A stretch of DNA of 64,000 nucleotides from Dicaeum eximium (GCA_013396995.1 VWZP01001425.1:354010-418009), one strand, 5' to 3'; counted from the first letter of the stretch, positions 47,391 to 58,408 are shown. Numbers and translations are program-made. The notes: generated by a model not told the origin, from the sequence alone.

Positions 47391-47462
47391 GGCTCGGGGT
47401 CCCGGCAAGGCTCAGGGTCCCGGCAGGGCTCGGGGGTCACACCGGGCTCAGGGTCCCGGTGC
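47391..47462. repeat. 18-bp GC-rich tandem repeat, 4 copies
   Basis: Four successive 18-bp units begin GGCTC (starts at 47391, 47409, 47427 and 47445). Three of them contain GGGTCCCGG; the third is diverged. It lies just downstream of the dimeric minisatellite. Confidence 0.85.
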
Positions 47463-47660
47463 TGGTGGCGAGCCGGGCGCTCAGAGCTGAGGTTGAGGCA
47501 GGCCGGGGCGCGGGGGGGACACAAGGGACACAAGGACGGTGCCGTGAGGGGACAGCGACGCGCTCCCTGTGCTGGATCCGCGGCCGTACCAAACTGCCCC
47601 GCTGGGCAGCCTCAGACGGGCCGGGCGGGCCGGTAGCGCGGCTTCCACCGCGGAGCCTGG

Positions 47661-48292
47661 GCAAAGGAGAAGGTTCTGCTCGTGTGGGCTCTAGGAGGGG
47701 CTGAGCATTTATTTGGGTTCTCAGAAACCTGCAGGGTGGTAAACCAGAAATGTTGGAGACCTCAGAGGTCATTAAAGACCTCAAATGATACAAATATAGT
47801 ACCAATACCTCATTAATTCTTGCAGGCCTTCTGGACATTGGTTCCTCCTTCCTCTCGTCTGGAGTCCCTGTTTTCTCACAGCTTTTGACAGTTAAAGACA
47901 AACTCGCATCTTTCAGCTTTTGGAGTTCCAACACAGTGACCACAATAAACGTGAGAGCCATTGGGAGCAACAAGTATTCAGCTCATAAACCCACACAAAA
48001 TGAGATGATGTTAGCTAAGCTAATAGCAGCTCTGCTCTCTGAGTGCTTGTCCTAGCCCTGTCTCTGCTTCTTGCAGAGCTCCCAAAGATTCAGGTTTCTG
48101 AAGACAGAGGAACTTGTTAGCCATGACACAGGATCCCGTATCTTGTTATTAGATGTTTGTGGGGCCTGCTCTGGTGATGGTACAAGCCAAGCAGTTTTCC
48201 ATGTTTTTTCCAGCAGTTTCCCAGGATTCATCTCGTTGCCTTCACCTGTGCCACTGCCTTGCCTTGCATTTGCTGCTATTGGGTTGGAATCA
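47661..48292. other. Unique non-coding DNA, no gene seen
   Basis: Composition returns to AT-rich at about 47700. No exon is recognised next to the CpG island on this side. Confidence 0.45.
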
Positions 48293-48450
48293 GGGAATCA
48301 CGGAACGGTTTGGGTTGGAAGCGACCTTAAAGCTCATTTCCTTCCACCCCCTGCCCTTCCCCCATCCCAGATTGCTCCAAGCCCTGCCCAGCCTGGCCAT
48401 GCACACTTCCAGGGAGGAGGACTCCACAACCTTTCTGGGATTCCCTGCCA
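48293..48450 (-). mobile_element. CR1 LINE 3' fragment
   Basis: It is the reverse complement of a CR1 3' end: ATCACGGAACGGTTTGGGTT, GGAAGCGACCTTAAAGCTCA, CAGATTGCTCCAAGCCCTGC, CCAGCCTGGCCATGCACACT, TCCAGGGAGGAGGACTCCAC and CTTTCTGGG. It is truncated at about 158 bp. Confidence 0.88.
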
Positions 48451-49492
48451 AGCTCCAGAGCTGAAATTCATCCCCTGGCTGGCGTGGAGGTGTGGGAAAC
48501 ACGGATGGGCGGGCAGTGCTCAGAGTGACCTCTGGGGCAGCTGCTTCTGCTGGTGCTGCAGCTGGGGTGCTGAGGGTGCTCCTTTCCACAGCTGGCCTTT
48601 GCTGTGGCCAGCTGGAGGTTTTGGAGGCTGCTCAGCCTCATAAACCTCGGGCACTATGTGGAGTCATGCCTCTCCCCCAGGCGCCGGCGCTGTTCCGTGG
48701 GACAGCTAATCCCTCAGCGTGCCTGCTGGAAGCTGCCGTATTGATTTCTGCCTCTCTCTAAACCTCGGCTGTGTTCAGCGCTTGTTAGACATCTGGAGGA
48801 ATATCCAGTGGGCTCCAGGGCCAGCCAGGCAGTGGGGCACAGGCAGCGGGGCCAGGGGATGTTTGCATCAGGTTGGAGACGTGCCAACAGGAAGGTGGGA
48901 CCTCTGAGCCCCGGGAAAACTCTTGGACAAGATTTAAACTAGCACGACACCGCTGGCTCACTCTGTAACCATTGAAAAGTAGGTTTTTGTGTGTTGGGCT
49001 CAGAGGATTTGATGGTTCGCTGAGGCAAGTTTGGGGCAGTGGATGCCCTCTGCAAGCTGTGCCCAGATGCAGGTGCAAGGGAGCCACTGCTGGAGACTTT
49101 TCTTCATTTTACTCTCTGTAAGTCACAAGAAGCCTCTGAATTCCAGGCCCCTGTTGGCAGGACATGCAGGGCTCTCCAGAAGCACATTCTGGACCTGTTG
49201 GGTTTCCAGTCCTTGGGATCTGGGCATGTCATCATGCCCGGTGTCACCCTCTGCCATGTACCCTGTTCCCAGACTGACACGGCTCCAAAGAGCTCCTTTA
49301 TGTGGTGGCAGCAGTGGATGATTAGGGAGGTTATGTGGACACTGGAATTGAAGCTTAGAGCCAGGATGAGAGGGCTGAAAGAGGCAAAAAGAAGGATTTA
49401 GCATATTTTTAATTAAAATAACAAGCTGGGACCTGTCACTACATAGATTCTTTTGTATCCAGAGTTCCTTTCCCTCTTTTCATCTTTGACTT
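48451..49492. other. Unique non-coding DNA, no gene seen
   Basis: This is GC-richer sequence with short overlapping frames and no recognised domain or repeat. Confidence 0.45.
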
Positions 49493-49592
49493 TTTAGATT
49501 AGGCACTCTCAGAGCAGGGATCACACTTTCCTCTGATCTGGAAAATGCCTGGCATGCTTTGAGGGCTGGCATTGTCTATGCAATAATGAAAT
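49493..49592 (+). mobile_element. Ancient LINE/SINE tail (L2/L3/CR1-like)
   Basis: TTAGATTAGGCACTCTCAGA, GCAGGGATCACACTTTCCTC, CTGGAAAATGCCTGGCATGC and ATGCAATAATGAAATAA follow the common 3' tail of ancient amniote LINE/SINE families as I remember it (a TTAGATTGTAAGCTC-type start, a GCAGGGA box, a CTGGCA box and an A/T-rich end). The exact family cannot be chosen by eye. Confidence 0.45.
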
Positions 49593-49654
49593 AACCACAG
49601 TTTTACTCTCATTGCTAACTCCTATCTGCCATCGTCATGAGATAGCGCTTGAAA

Positions 49655-49800
49655 TAATTGCACCTAGCACTTACATTATACTTTTGGTTGTTCACAAATT
49701 AATTCTCATACTCTGAGATCAGAACTGGTACAGCCACTCTGTGAATTCAGAACGAACACACAGAGATGTAGCTTTTTCTCCCCAAAAGTGGTGGTGCCTG
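49655..49800 (+). mobile_element. Possible MIR-like fragment
   Basis: CACCTAGCACTTACATTATA, CACAAATTAATTCTCATACT and CACACAGAGATGTAGCTTTT occur in the order expected for a diverged MIR, but the spacing and match are loose. Independent chance matches are possible. Confidence 0.25.
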
Positions 49801-51779
49801 CTGTGTCATGGTGAGCTGCATAAACACAAACCTTATTCCAGTTTGAGCATTTTATAGTAAGTAGGGCATTAGGAAAACCGGCTGATCTGTCATGTTCATT
49901 ATTTATGTTAAATAAAAATTAGTAGATTAAGCCAGATTTTTCTCTATTAAAAATGCAGATAGGCTGGTTAAAAGTGACCCTATCAATCGAAACGCTGATT
50001 GTATCACATGATTTAAAATTTGTTCCAACAATGGCACCACCCAGAAAAACCAGATCTTTTAAACAAGGCTTGACCCTCCATCCGTGTAATTTAGCATAAA
50101 ACCTTGAAAAGAAGCAAAGCAAACTGAAGTAATTGCAAAATACAAATTTTAATAGACTTAATGCCCGGGAGGATCTCTGTCAGGGGAGCTGAATTTGGAT
50201 TTGTTTGTACAGATGAGTCTGAAGGGCACTTGAGTGCTGGTACAGAGCTGCTCCCAGGCGTGCTGGGCGAGGTGGTCCTGGTGCAAACCAGGAGCAGGAG
50301 ATGTGCTGGTGGAGCCTGGGGGTTTCCTGAGGAATATCCTTGTGCTCCCTGCTTTCCCTGTCCCACACTCCCCACTCCCACGGTTTGTGTGTGCCTGGCT
50401 GTGCTCAGCGATCGCTCGCTGCTTTGGACACAGCTGCTGTCCTGGACATCCTTCTGCTCCTGGCCTCCAGAGAGGAGGAAAGTCTGTCACTCAGACCTCT
50501 GCCACTAACTTAGATTGCCCCCTGTTTGTTACCCATCTACATGAGGTAAATCATGAGTTTTTGTGGATATTGCATTCTCCGTGGCTGGTGGCACCTTCCT
50601 GCCTTGATTCCATCTTTCTGGAGCACCACCCCAGGGCCCCATCAGGCCTCATGTTTCCTCCTTGTGTTTTCGTTTTGCCAAATCCAGCCTTATGTGTTGG
50701 TGCCACTCTACAAAATACATTGTGTCTGTTTGTAGCCTCATCTTGGCCTTGGGACTTTACCTTTTCACAAATTCACCAAGGGGGGAATCCAAACACCTTC
50801 CCTGTCTCTGGCTGGTAGATGCCCAGCTAAGCAAGATTCAGCAAACATAACTTTGGTTTTCATATAATATTTCTTTCTTTAAACTACTTGCAACTGCTTA
50901 CAAATTTATTAATCAATTTTCATGTTTCCTGGGCACAATTCACAGGGACTTTGCCACCCAGGTGTGCACCTTGTATGTGTGTGAGACCACCAATGTTTGA
51001 TTCTGATCACACCTCTCTTCTGCGTCACGTTCCATTGCAGATGACTTGGTCAGGCTGTCCTGCGTTTTCTTTTCTGAGCCTTTCAGACGTGACTAGTTTT
51101 GCCACTTAAGTATTTTCATCCCTCTGATGAGAGGTTTTGTTCTGTTTTAATATTTGTCAAGCACTAATGGTCACTGGGTGTTGCTTTTAATTGTAACATC
51201 TGCTCCAGCTGTAGAGGAGTAGAAATAGTCTCAGCCGTGGGCATAGGTCAAAGACTTGGCCACTTTTTCCTCTAAACTGAGTTCAGGCAACTTATTTCTC
51301 CAAAGCTGCTGGTCTAAGGCAGCACTTTCATTCCGGAGATGAAAGGTGAGTGCCGGGTTGTGGGGCTGCCGAGCCTCTCCATCTCCTTTCCCCATTAGGA
51401 ACTGGGAGCGGAGCGGGCAGGTGGAGCGGGCTGAGCGTGCCTTTGCAACACCACCTAAAATCACGTTTGATTTGCTCCCTTTGATGGCATGTTCACAGTT
51501 ATCTTGCCACGACTCTGATCTTCTCCAGCTGCATGGCCCTTTAAATCCCCCATTTCAAATAGGAAGGAGAAAGCGATTTGGTGGAGCCCTTCCCATCCTT
51601 CGGATCCGTGCTCTTATTAAGGCTCATATCTGTTACTTTCTTCCTTTCTGAAGGAGTCAGCTTGATTCAGTACTTTTGGGACTCGGTGACATTAATGTAT
51701 CTGTTTTATGTAACACGGAGTCATTATTAACAGAATCCTAGATCATAAAAAAAGGGCTAACGAGAGACAAGGAGGGTTT
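49801..51779. other. Unique non-coding DNA, no gene seen
   Basis: The sequence is AT-rich at 49840-50160, then mixed. The plus-strand frame at 50234-50818 (194 codons) has no recognisable domain. No transposon is recognised. Confidence 0.45.
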
Positions 51780-51985
51780 TTCCCCTTGAAGCCGGCAGCA
51801 GCGGAGAGGCCGGGGTCAGGGAGCCGCCGCCTGATTGGGTGTGCGGCCGCCGCAGTGGCATTTCTGCAGCTTCATCACAAAGTCTAAATAATCCATGGGA
51901 GAGCCGAGGGTTATTTACAGGAGACACCTCCGTGCTGCCGGAGCATCGCCTGAGCTCTGGGTGCCCGTGCTAGAGCCGGGACGCC
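51780..51985. promoter_or_regulatory. Small CpG-enriched block
   Basis: CpGs cluster at about 51790-51860 (CCGGCAGCAGCGG and GTGCGGCCGCCGCAG, the latter holding GCGGCCGC) and continue to the 9-bp repeat. It may be a minor CpG island; no exon is recognised. Confidence 0.25.
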
Positions 51986-52088
51986 GCTCCTGCTGCTCCT
52001 GCTGCTCCTGCTGCTCCTGCTGCTCCTGCTGCTCCTGCTGCTCCTGCTGCTCCTGCTGCTCCTGCTGCTCCTGCTGCTCCTGCTGCTG
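51986..52088. repeat. Perfect 9-bp tandem repeat
   Basis: Ten perfect copies of TGCTGCTCC fill 51991-52080, with partial copies on both sides. The perfection suggests recent expansion. The unit is three codons long, so every frame stays open; a minus-strand frame would give a Gln-Gln-Glu repeat, but no splice or promoter context supports translation. Confidence 0.95.
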
Positions 52089-52439
52089 TGCGGGAGCTGC
52101 AGCCGTGCACACAGCAGTCGGAGAGGGTTAAAAAGAGAGCGAGGAATGACCTGAGGAGGGGAAAGTGGCAGGGACCCAGCTTTGTGCTGCTCTAGGAGGG
52201 GTAAGAAGTGGGACTTAGCAGGGGTGTGTGCGCTGCAGGTTGGGCTGCTGCTCCCCTCTGGCAGCGAGGAGCCCTCCCTGACAAAAGCGTTTCACTTTCT
52301 GGGTTTGAGCACAGGCTGCCCCTAAACCAGGAGAAGGAATTGGAGCTGAGCTTGTGGGTCTCAGAGGGCTCTGACCCAGAGAACCTGCAGTGAGAAGGGG
52401 CTGAAGGAGCAGTGGAAGCTTTGGTCGTCTCCTCATCCT
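52089..52439. other. Unique non-coding DNA, no gene seen
   Basis: This is the spacer between the 9-bp repeat and the next CR1. No feature is recognised. Confidence 0.5.
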
Positions 52440-52594
52440 GGAATCACAGAATCCCAGACTGGTTTGCGTGGGAAGGGCTCATCTCGTTCACTCCCAGCCA
52501 CGGGCAGGGACACCTTCCACTAGCCCAGGTTGCTCCAGCCCGGCCTTGGACAGTTCCAGGGATGGGGCAGCCACAGCTGCTCTGGGCAAATGTC
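52440..52594 (-). mobile_element. CR1 LINE 3' fragment
   Basis: It is the reverse complement of a CR1 3' end: GGAATCACAGAATCCCAGAC, TGGTTTGCGTGGGAAGGGCT, CGGGCAGGGACACCTTCCAC, TAGCCCAGGTTGCTCCAGCC, CAGTTCCAGGGATGGGGCAG and CCACAGCTGCTCTGGGCAAA. It is 5'-truncated at about 155 bp. Confidence 0.92.
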
Positions 52595-54718
52595 CTTTGG
52601 GATTGTGCAGCACCTCAGAAGGCTGGCGGGAAGCAAGCAAACTGTGCCAGAGAGATTACCAGCCAAATCATTTGTTCGGGATTTGAATTTAATAATTGTT
52701 TCTACCTTCAAGTTTTAAATTTATTTACAGGGAGATGAAATGCCTCCTTTGCTGTTGACATACTGTTTTAATAGTTTTCTTTTTCTTAGTAAATGGTTTT
52801 GTTTTATATAAATTGACACATGAGTATTTGGGGAAGGGGAAGACTATGGAAGTTTCCTTTAAGGTTTTATTAAAGAATTACATACTCTTATAAAAAATGA
52901 CATCAAAGAAACAGCAACTACACCATGCACAGCATGACCAGCTCCTTTTTACCCAAGAGCACAGCCCCAGAGCACAGCCCCATCTCCTGAGCCTGCACAG
53001 CCATGCTCAGGCTCACTGGGTCACCTCCCTGCCCAGGGTCCAGCAAGGATGTGTGGGGTTTTTCAGAGCATACCGTGACCCAAGCCCAGAGGTCAAACTG
53101 GTGAAGTCCTGAGATACTCCCCACCTTGGAAGTCTGCAGTCTCTGAGAGCCACTCAGAGAGCTGATGCTCTCAGGTGAAGTGCTGAGTTGGTTTCAAGGT
53201 TAGGAACTCCAAACCCAGGTCCATCCTGCTCTCTTGATTTAGAATGAATTTCATTATTAATTTTAAATATTAAGTATAACAAACCTCTCTGATACTTCTT
53301 TAGTTACATGTCTGTTCCACCAAAGGTTTGACAGACAAACTCTTGGCTATTGTTCTCTTCTGCACAAGTAAGAATTCTCTTTTGTATCTGTTTTCTTATT
53401 CTGTTCTTGAAAGGAGAATAGCCATGAGCACAGGAGCTCCCCCTCATCTGGGGGAACTGGAGTCAGAACACATGTCAGGAAAACACCTCTCTTGCTGGTT
53501 CCTGACATTTTGCAGCTGGCTGAGATCTTAGAGCAGTGCCTGGGCTTCCTCTCTTCCCTCTCAGCAGTTCTCCTTGTGAAGGACGGTGTAAGGAATTAAT
53601 CTGCTGTAATTCTGCTCTTTGCAGAAACCAGATTTATGACAAAGGAAGGACAAGGCGCAGCTAAGCTTGCTGTGGGGACTGCTCCCAGGTGGTGTTTGGC
53701 TCTGGGGCTCCGTGGGCAGGCTGGGATGTGAGCCCCGGGCCGTGGGGTGCCACAGTCGGGCCGGGGGTGCAGAGCTGGGTGCAGGGTTAGAGGGGCTGGG
53801 AAATAAAACCCCTGTCGTGGCTGTGAGCTGAGCTCCCTGAAGTGCAGATCTGACACCAATATGTACAGAGTATTAAAACTGATGTAGTTCTGTTTTCCTT
53901 GGAGTTCTGGTTTCTGAAGCTTGGTGCTTTCTACCACAACTACAAACATTGGGAAGGATTTTTAATGGAAGGCTGAGCTGGGTATGGCTGCAAACAGGAG
54001 CTTCAAGGAAGCCACCAAGTTGGATGAATAAAACCTTCCCAACAAAATCTTGGGTCATCAGCTCTAGGCTTGGGTAACATGGTGGAAAATCCCTGTCTGG
54101 ACCCCAAGTGTGGGCCCCAAACCCAGCACTTGGCTGAGTTTGCAAATGGCTGCATTGGTTCTCTGGGCAAAGCACATCCAGAGCTGCTGGATGTATTCAG
54201 TGTGAGCCCTTCTTTCAATTTGCTTTGAGATTAGACTTGGCCACAAGGTCACAGCCTAGGGGGAAATTTTGGAACAATTTTCAAAGCAGTTAATTTGGAC
54301 ATTTTTCAAGTATTTAAATGCAAATACAAATGAATAAATAATTTATGATTGCTTTAACTGAAAAATATTTTCGTTCAAAAATACACAAATTGTCCCACAT
54401 TTAGGGCTGTCTATGGAGCAGCTGGCAGCTGGGAAAAGCAAGTTCTAAACCTGGGAAAGGGGCCACATAGTGCTCAGTACCTTCCCAGTTGTGTTTACCT
54501 TTGTATCTGTTGCTTTGACTGGGCTGTTACAGAGCGAAGGAAACCATGACAGTACAATAATATGCACTTAAAAAAAAATTATAGAACCTATTACAACGTT
54601 GTTTAAAAATCATTATTATATTGTAATGGAGTTAAATGCTGTGTTTATGTAAGGCTTTAATTCCTGAGGAATTCCAGACCGTGGGGCCAGGCTAATGTGA
54701 CAAAATACTGAACTCGGA

Positions 54719-54720
<2 letters not shown>
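52595..54720. other. Unique non-coding DNA, no gene seen
   Basis: The sequence is AT-rich at 52680-52900 and 54240-54390. Frames are short and domain-free. No transposon is recognised. Confidence 0.5.

Positions 54721-54721
<1 letters not shown>

Positions 54722-54757
<36 letters not shown>
54722..54757. repeat. (GT)18 microsatellite
   Basis: Eighteen uninterrupted GT units. It is probably polymorphic in length. Confidence 0.97.
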
Positions 54758-54758
<1 letters not shown>

Positions 54759-55559
54759 CGTTGTGGAGCAAAGGCTCCTGCGGGGACCCAGACACAGAGG
54801 CAAATAATTTCTTTTCAGAAAAACAGTTGTTAAAAGTTTGCAAAGCTATGTTAAATGGAAGAGAGTGAATAAAAGTGAAGATATTTTAGAAAAATCAGAA
54901 AAAATTAAAATCAATACATTTTGTTAGCAAGGTTTTCTTCTGAAACAGAATTTTTAAAAACGCCACAGTCCAAATGAAAAGTTTTGCTTGTGTCAAACAA
55001 ATTGTTCTTACCAAATTCAAAATATTTTTGGTTTTTCTTCAGGAATAGAAACGTTTCCATTTAACATGAAGCACTCCTGGGTTTGATGGTCAGTCACTGA
55101 GCAGAGCAAAGCAGTGGATTCAGATCCCTATCTCCAAAAGGGATGAGGCTGTACCAGGGCTCCCCGGGGTCCTGCTGGGGGTGTCCTGCCCCTTGTCCAG
55201 CTGTGCCATTCCCCTGACACTGCCGGGTTTGGCAGCAGCAGGGGCGGCTCCTGCTCCTGGAGCTGTGAGCAGCCCTCGCAGTTACACTGCCCTGAATTCC
55301 TTCCTCTCCTCAAGGAGCTTCTCTGCTCTCATCTCCTCATGCTCCTTACCTCCTGTAGCATCTCTATCCCAATCCTAATCTGGAGTGGAGAGTAAATCGG
55401 TTGTGTGGGGTTTTTTTCTACTTTTACTCTCTTTAGGTTCAGCTGGAGAAGAGAAGGCTCTGGGGAGACATTAGAGCCCCTTCCAGTGCCTGAAGGAGCT
55501 TAAGAGATCTGGAAAGGAACTTTGGACAAGGGCTTGGAGTGACAGGACAAGGGAAAATA
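54758..55559. other. Unique non-coding DNA, no gene seen
   Basis: The sequence is AT-rich to about 55060, then GC-richer. No feature is recognised. Confidence 0.5.
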
Positions 55560-55778
55560 GCTTCCCACTATCAGAGGGCAGGGATGGATGGGATACTGGG
55601 AAGGAATTGTTCCCTATGAGGGTAGGGCGGCTGCCCCTGGATCCCTGGCAGTGGCAAGGCCAGGCTGGACAGGGCTTGGAGCCACCTGGAACAGTGGAAG
55701 GTGTCCCTGCCATGGCAGGGGTGCAATAGAATGGGCTTTAAGGTCCCTTCCCACCCAAAAAGTTCTGTGTTTTTATGG
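55560..55778 (+). mobile_element. CR1 LINE 3' fragment with internal deletion
   Basis: It is in sense orientation: CTATCAGAGGGCAGGGATGG, GGGAAGGAATTGTTCCCTAT, CTGCCCCTGGATCCCTGGCA, CAGTGGAAGGTGTCCCTGCC and TTAAGGTCCCTTCCCACCC. Compared with the copy at 44850-45097, about 38 bases around the 'CTGGCACAGGTGCCCAGAGC' segment are missing. Confidence 0.9.
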
Positions 55779-56550
55779 TTTGTTGTATATGTCAGGAAAC
55801 AAAGCCCCAGTGATTTTGGTGCTGGAGGTTGGGAGCACATTTGCTTACGTGAGTCCTGAGGGGCCATGCAGAGGGACAGCAGAGCAGCGTGAGGAGCACT
55901 GGCCCCTCCTGCCACAGGCTTCCCCACAGCTGGGGGGAGAATCAGTGTCCCTCCTGGCTCCAACTCCTCCAGATAAGCCAGAGTGTGTGTGGTGACAGAG
56001 GTGACCTTGTGTCCTGTGCCCCATCCCCGAGTGGCACTGGTTCCTGGGGAAACCCCAGCGAGTCTCAGGCTTGGGATCAAAAACAAAGACTGGCTGACTT
56101 AAAATGGCACTGCCAGAATCCTAACAAGATTATTTAACTTTTAAGGGGGGTGGGAGAACATTTTTTCATGCATTTTTATTGATTTTCAGTATGGTACAAA
56201 ACGCAGCCATGTGCAGCAGTAGCGCAGGAAAAGATACAATCATTGAAAACCAATTACAGCTCCAACAGCCCGTTCTGGACAGTGGCTGCTCAGCCAGCCC
56301 CTCCCTCCGGCTCAGGCCCCAGCAGATGCACGCTCGGGGTAAAAAACTTACAAGCAGGATTTTAAAAGTACCAGTTCTGTGTCCTGCTGCAGTGCTCTGC
56401 TGCAGGATTTCCTCCCTGAGGTCCTGGCCATGTCGCCTTCCCCTCCGGGCTCAGTCGCTGTCGGTCCATCCTCTTCCCAAGCCAGGAGGCCGAGCAGGAC
56501 GTGACCCAGAGAGGTCAGCCAGCCCCAGCCACTAGAGCAGCTCCTCGTGG
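55779..56550. other. Unique non-coding DNA, no gene seen
   Basis: This lies between two CR1 copies in opposite orientation. No exon is recognised; the frames here extend into CR1 DNA. Confidence 0.5.
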
Positions 56551-56678
56551 TACAATCCCAGCTTGGTTTGGGCTGGAAGGAACCTCAAAGCTCATCCTGT
56601 CCAACCCCCTGCCACTGTCCCAGGGTGCTCCAAGTCTGCCCAGCCTGCCCTTGAACAGTTCCAGGGCTGGGGCAATAC
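56551..56678 (-). mobile_element. CR1 LINE 3' fragment
   Basis: It is the reverse complement of a CR1 3' end: ACAATCCCAGCTTGGTTTGG, GCTGGAAGGAACCTCAAAGC, TCATCCTGTCCAACCCCCTG, GGTGCTCCAAGTCTGCCCAG and CTTGAACAGTTCCAGGGCTG. It keeps about 128 bp. Confidence 0.87.
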
Positions 56679-57239
56679 CTGGCCACATCCTGGTGTGCCT
56701 CAGCCCCTCTCCATGGAGGATCTGTGTCCCTTTCTCAGTCCCTCACAGAGCAACCCCAGTGCTCAATAAATGGCTTCGTTTGCTGCGTGGAGCCAGGCTG
56801 TGCTCTGCAATCCATGGTGGGTCTGTGTCGGGGGGACATGGGGACACAGCCCCAGCCACGTGTGTGCCAGCCCTCGAAGGCAATGGAGTGTAAAAAACCA
56901 AATAACCAAAAACCTCACTAGCATTGTGAAAGTTTTATGGTCATTTTTCCAATTACATAATGGAGTTCATAATCTGTTGTGAATTAGCACAAATCAGAAT
57001 CAGCCCACAATTAAGAAAATAAGTTAAATTGCATTTTGTGAAGCATTGTTCTGTCTGAACAGTTTGCTCTCGTGCTGCTAACCTGACAAATTCGGTAATT
57101 CACAACATCCTCCTCAGAATCCATTGGAATTACTGAGGTTTTACAGCAGCCTGTACCTACAGGTTACAACAGCCTTGGGTGCTGCAGACAGGCCAGTTTC
57201 AGGAGAGCAGAGGGTCCTTCAAAAGCCAAACTGCTGAGT
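56679..57239. other. Unique non-coding DNA, no gene seen
   Basis: The part at 56900-57080 is AT-rich. No feature is recognised. Confidence 0.5.
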
Positions 57240-57465
57240 CTGTGCAAGGTTGGGTATTGGGATAAACTCCTTCCTGGAAAGGGCTGTCCAGCCCTGGCAC
57301 GGCTGCCCTGGGCAGCCGTGGAGTCCCCATCCCTGCAGGGATCTAAAACCCATGTGGATGTGGCACTTGGGGACATGGGGCAGTGGTGGCCGTGCAGTGC
57401 TGGGGAATGGCTGGACTCAATGAGCTTAGAGGCCGTTTCCAACCCAAAGGATTCTGTGATTCTGG
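57240..57465 (+). mobile_element. CR1 LINE 3' fragment, another subtype
   Basis: It is in sense orientation: ATAAACTCCTTCCTGGAAAG, CCTGGGCAGCCGTGGAGTCC, CCATCCCTGCAGGGATCTAA, GTGGATGTGGCACTTGGGGA, CAGTGCTGGGGAATGGCTGG, ACTCAATGAGCTTAGAGGCC and TTTCCAACCCAAAGGATTCT. The 'GATGTGGCACTTGGGGACATGG' style differs from the passerine-type copies. Confidence 0.88.
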
Positions 57466-58408
57466 TCTGGCTGACAGCAGGCAGAAGGGAATCACCACCC
57501 AGAAATGCTGGGAACATCACCAGCTTAGCAGGCAGAATTTGTGGATGTTTGGCCATCATCATGGTACCCCCAGATCCAGTAGGAGAGGTGTTCAAATGAC
57601 AAGGGGAGACAAGAAGCAGCAGACAGCATGATTTCATCTGCTGTGGCTGGAGCCGTGGGAGCGCCCCTGGGCACCGGGGGCTCTGACACAGGGCACAGGG
57701 CTGGCCCCAGTGGCACCTCGGCCACCGGGAGCAGCCTCAGTGTGCCCGGGGAGGGCAGTGAGGGCCGTGTCCTTGCCGTGCCCCTGCCCGCTCTGGGGTG
57801 CCAGGGCGTGCTCGGTTCCACAGCTCTGCAGGGAGCAGGGATGCGGCCCTGGGCTTTCAGCACCCGGACACCCTGGGTGTTTCTGAATGTGCGGGTTACT
57901 GACGGAGCAGGGAGTGTGGCAGAGCCCCTCGCCCCGCTCGGTCACACACACTGCATCCTTGGGCCAGGCCTGCGGCTTCTGCCTCCTCCAGCGCCTCCAC
58001 GGGTATTTCTGACTAAGAAAGAGAGTCCGTGAGCCCTCGCTTCTGAAACAAAGGCCTAATGGAAGGGTCGGGCTGCCCCGGCTGGCAGTGGCTGTAATTC
58101 TTGGCAGGGTGTGACATGCCCATCCTCTCGAATTAGCGTGGGGCACGAGGAATTTAGCACGGTGCTAATTGCGATCAGACGGGAACAAGTGGCCTCAGTA
58201 TGTGGGCACGTGGTGGGACAAAGGCAGCGCCCCGAGCCCCGGCCCGCGAGGGGCAGGTGCTGCCCGCCCTGGGCAGGCGGCGGGACCCCCCCTTGTCTCC
58301 GTGCCGGCGAGAAGGACTCGGCTTTAATTTAGTGTGGGCTTTGTCGGATGCTCTTTCTTTGCCGTACAGGAACTCAGCTGGTGCAGAATCAAGGCAGCTG
58401 CTGCCGGG
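57466..58408. other. GC-rich non-coding DNA, possible small CpG island
   Basis: The parts at 57650-57880 and 58200-58310 are GC- and CpG-rich. Overlapping frames on both strands show no domain. No TATA box or exon is recognised. Confidence 0.4.

Larger units (their letters stand above)
46985..47660. promoter_or_regulatory. CpG island, possible promoter, interrupted by gap
   Basis: This is the strongest CpG-dense block in the window, with abrupt transitions from AT-rich DNA on both sides. It contains the dimeric minisatellite (47073-47364), an 18-bp tandem repeat (47391-47462) and 56 unknown bases (47242-47297). A long open frame crosses the whole island, but GC-rich tandem DNA has few stops and no domain is seen, so I do not call a gene. 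It may be a CpG-island promoter or a GC-rich minisatellite locus. Confidence 0.45.

Noticed and set aside
46850..47704. A 284-codon plus-strand frame, with overlapping 248-codon plus and 199-codon minus frames
   Set aside because: It crosses the 56-N gap and a GC-rich tandem array, where stops are rare in every frame. There is no domain and the peptide is repetitive. It is a composition artefact.
51915..52112. Minus-strand 65-codon frame with a Gln-Gln-Glu run, like a polyglutamine exon
   Set aside because: The run is simply the 9-bp repeat; no splice sites, promoter or homologous flanking sequence are recognisable. Kept only as a finding to test.
57856..57876. REST/NRSF (RE1)-like word beginning TTCAGCACC
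   Set aside because: The half-site spacing is one base shorter than canonical and the right half has mismatches.
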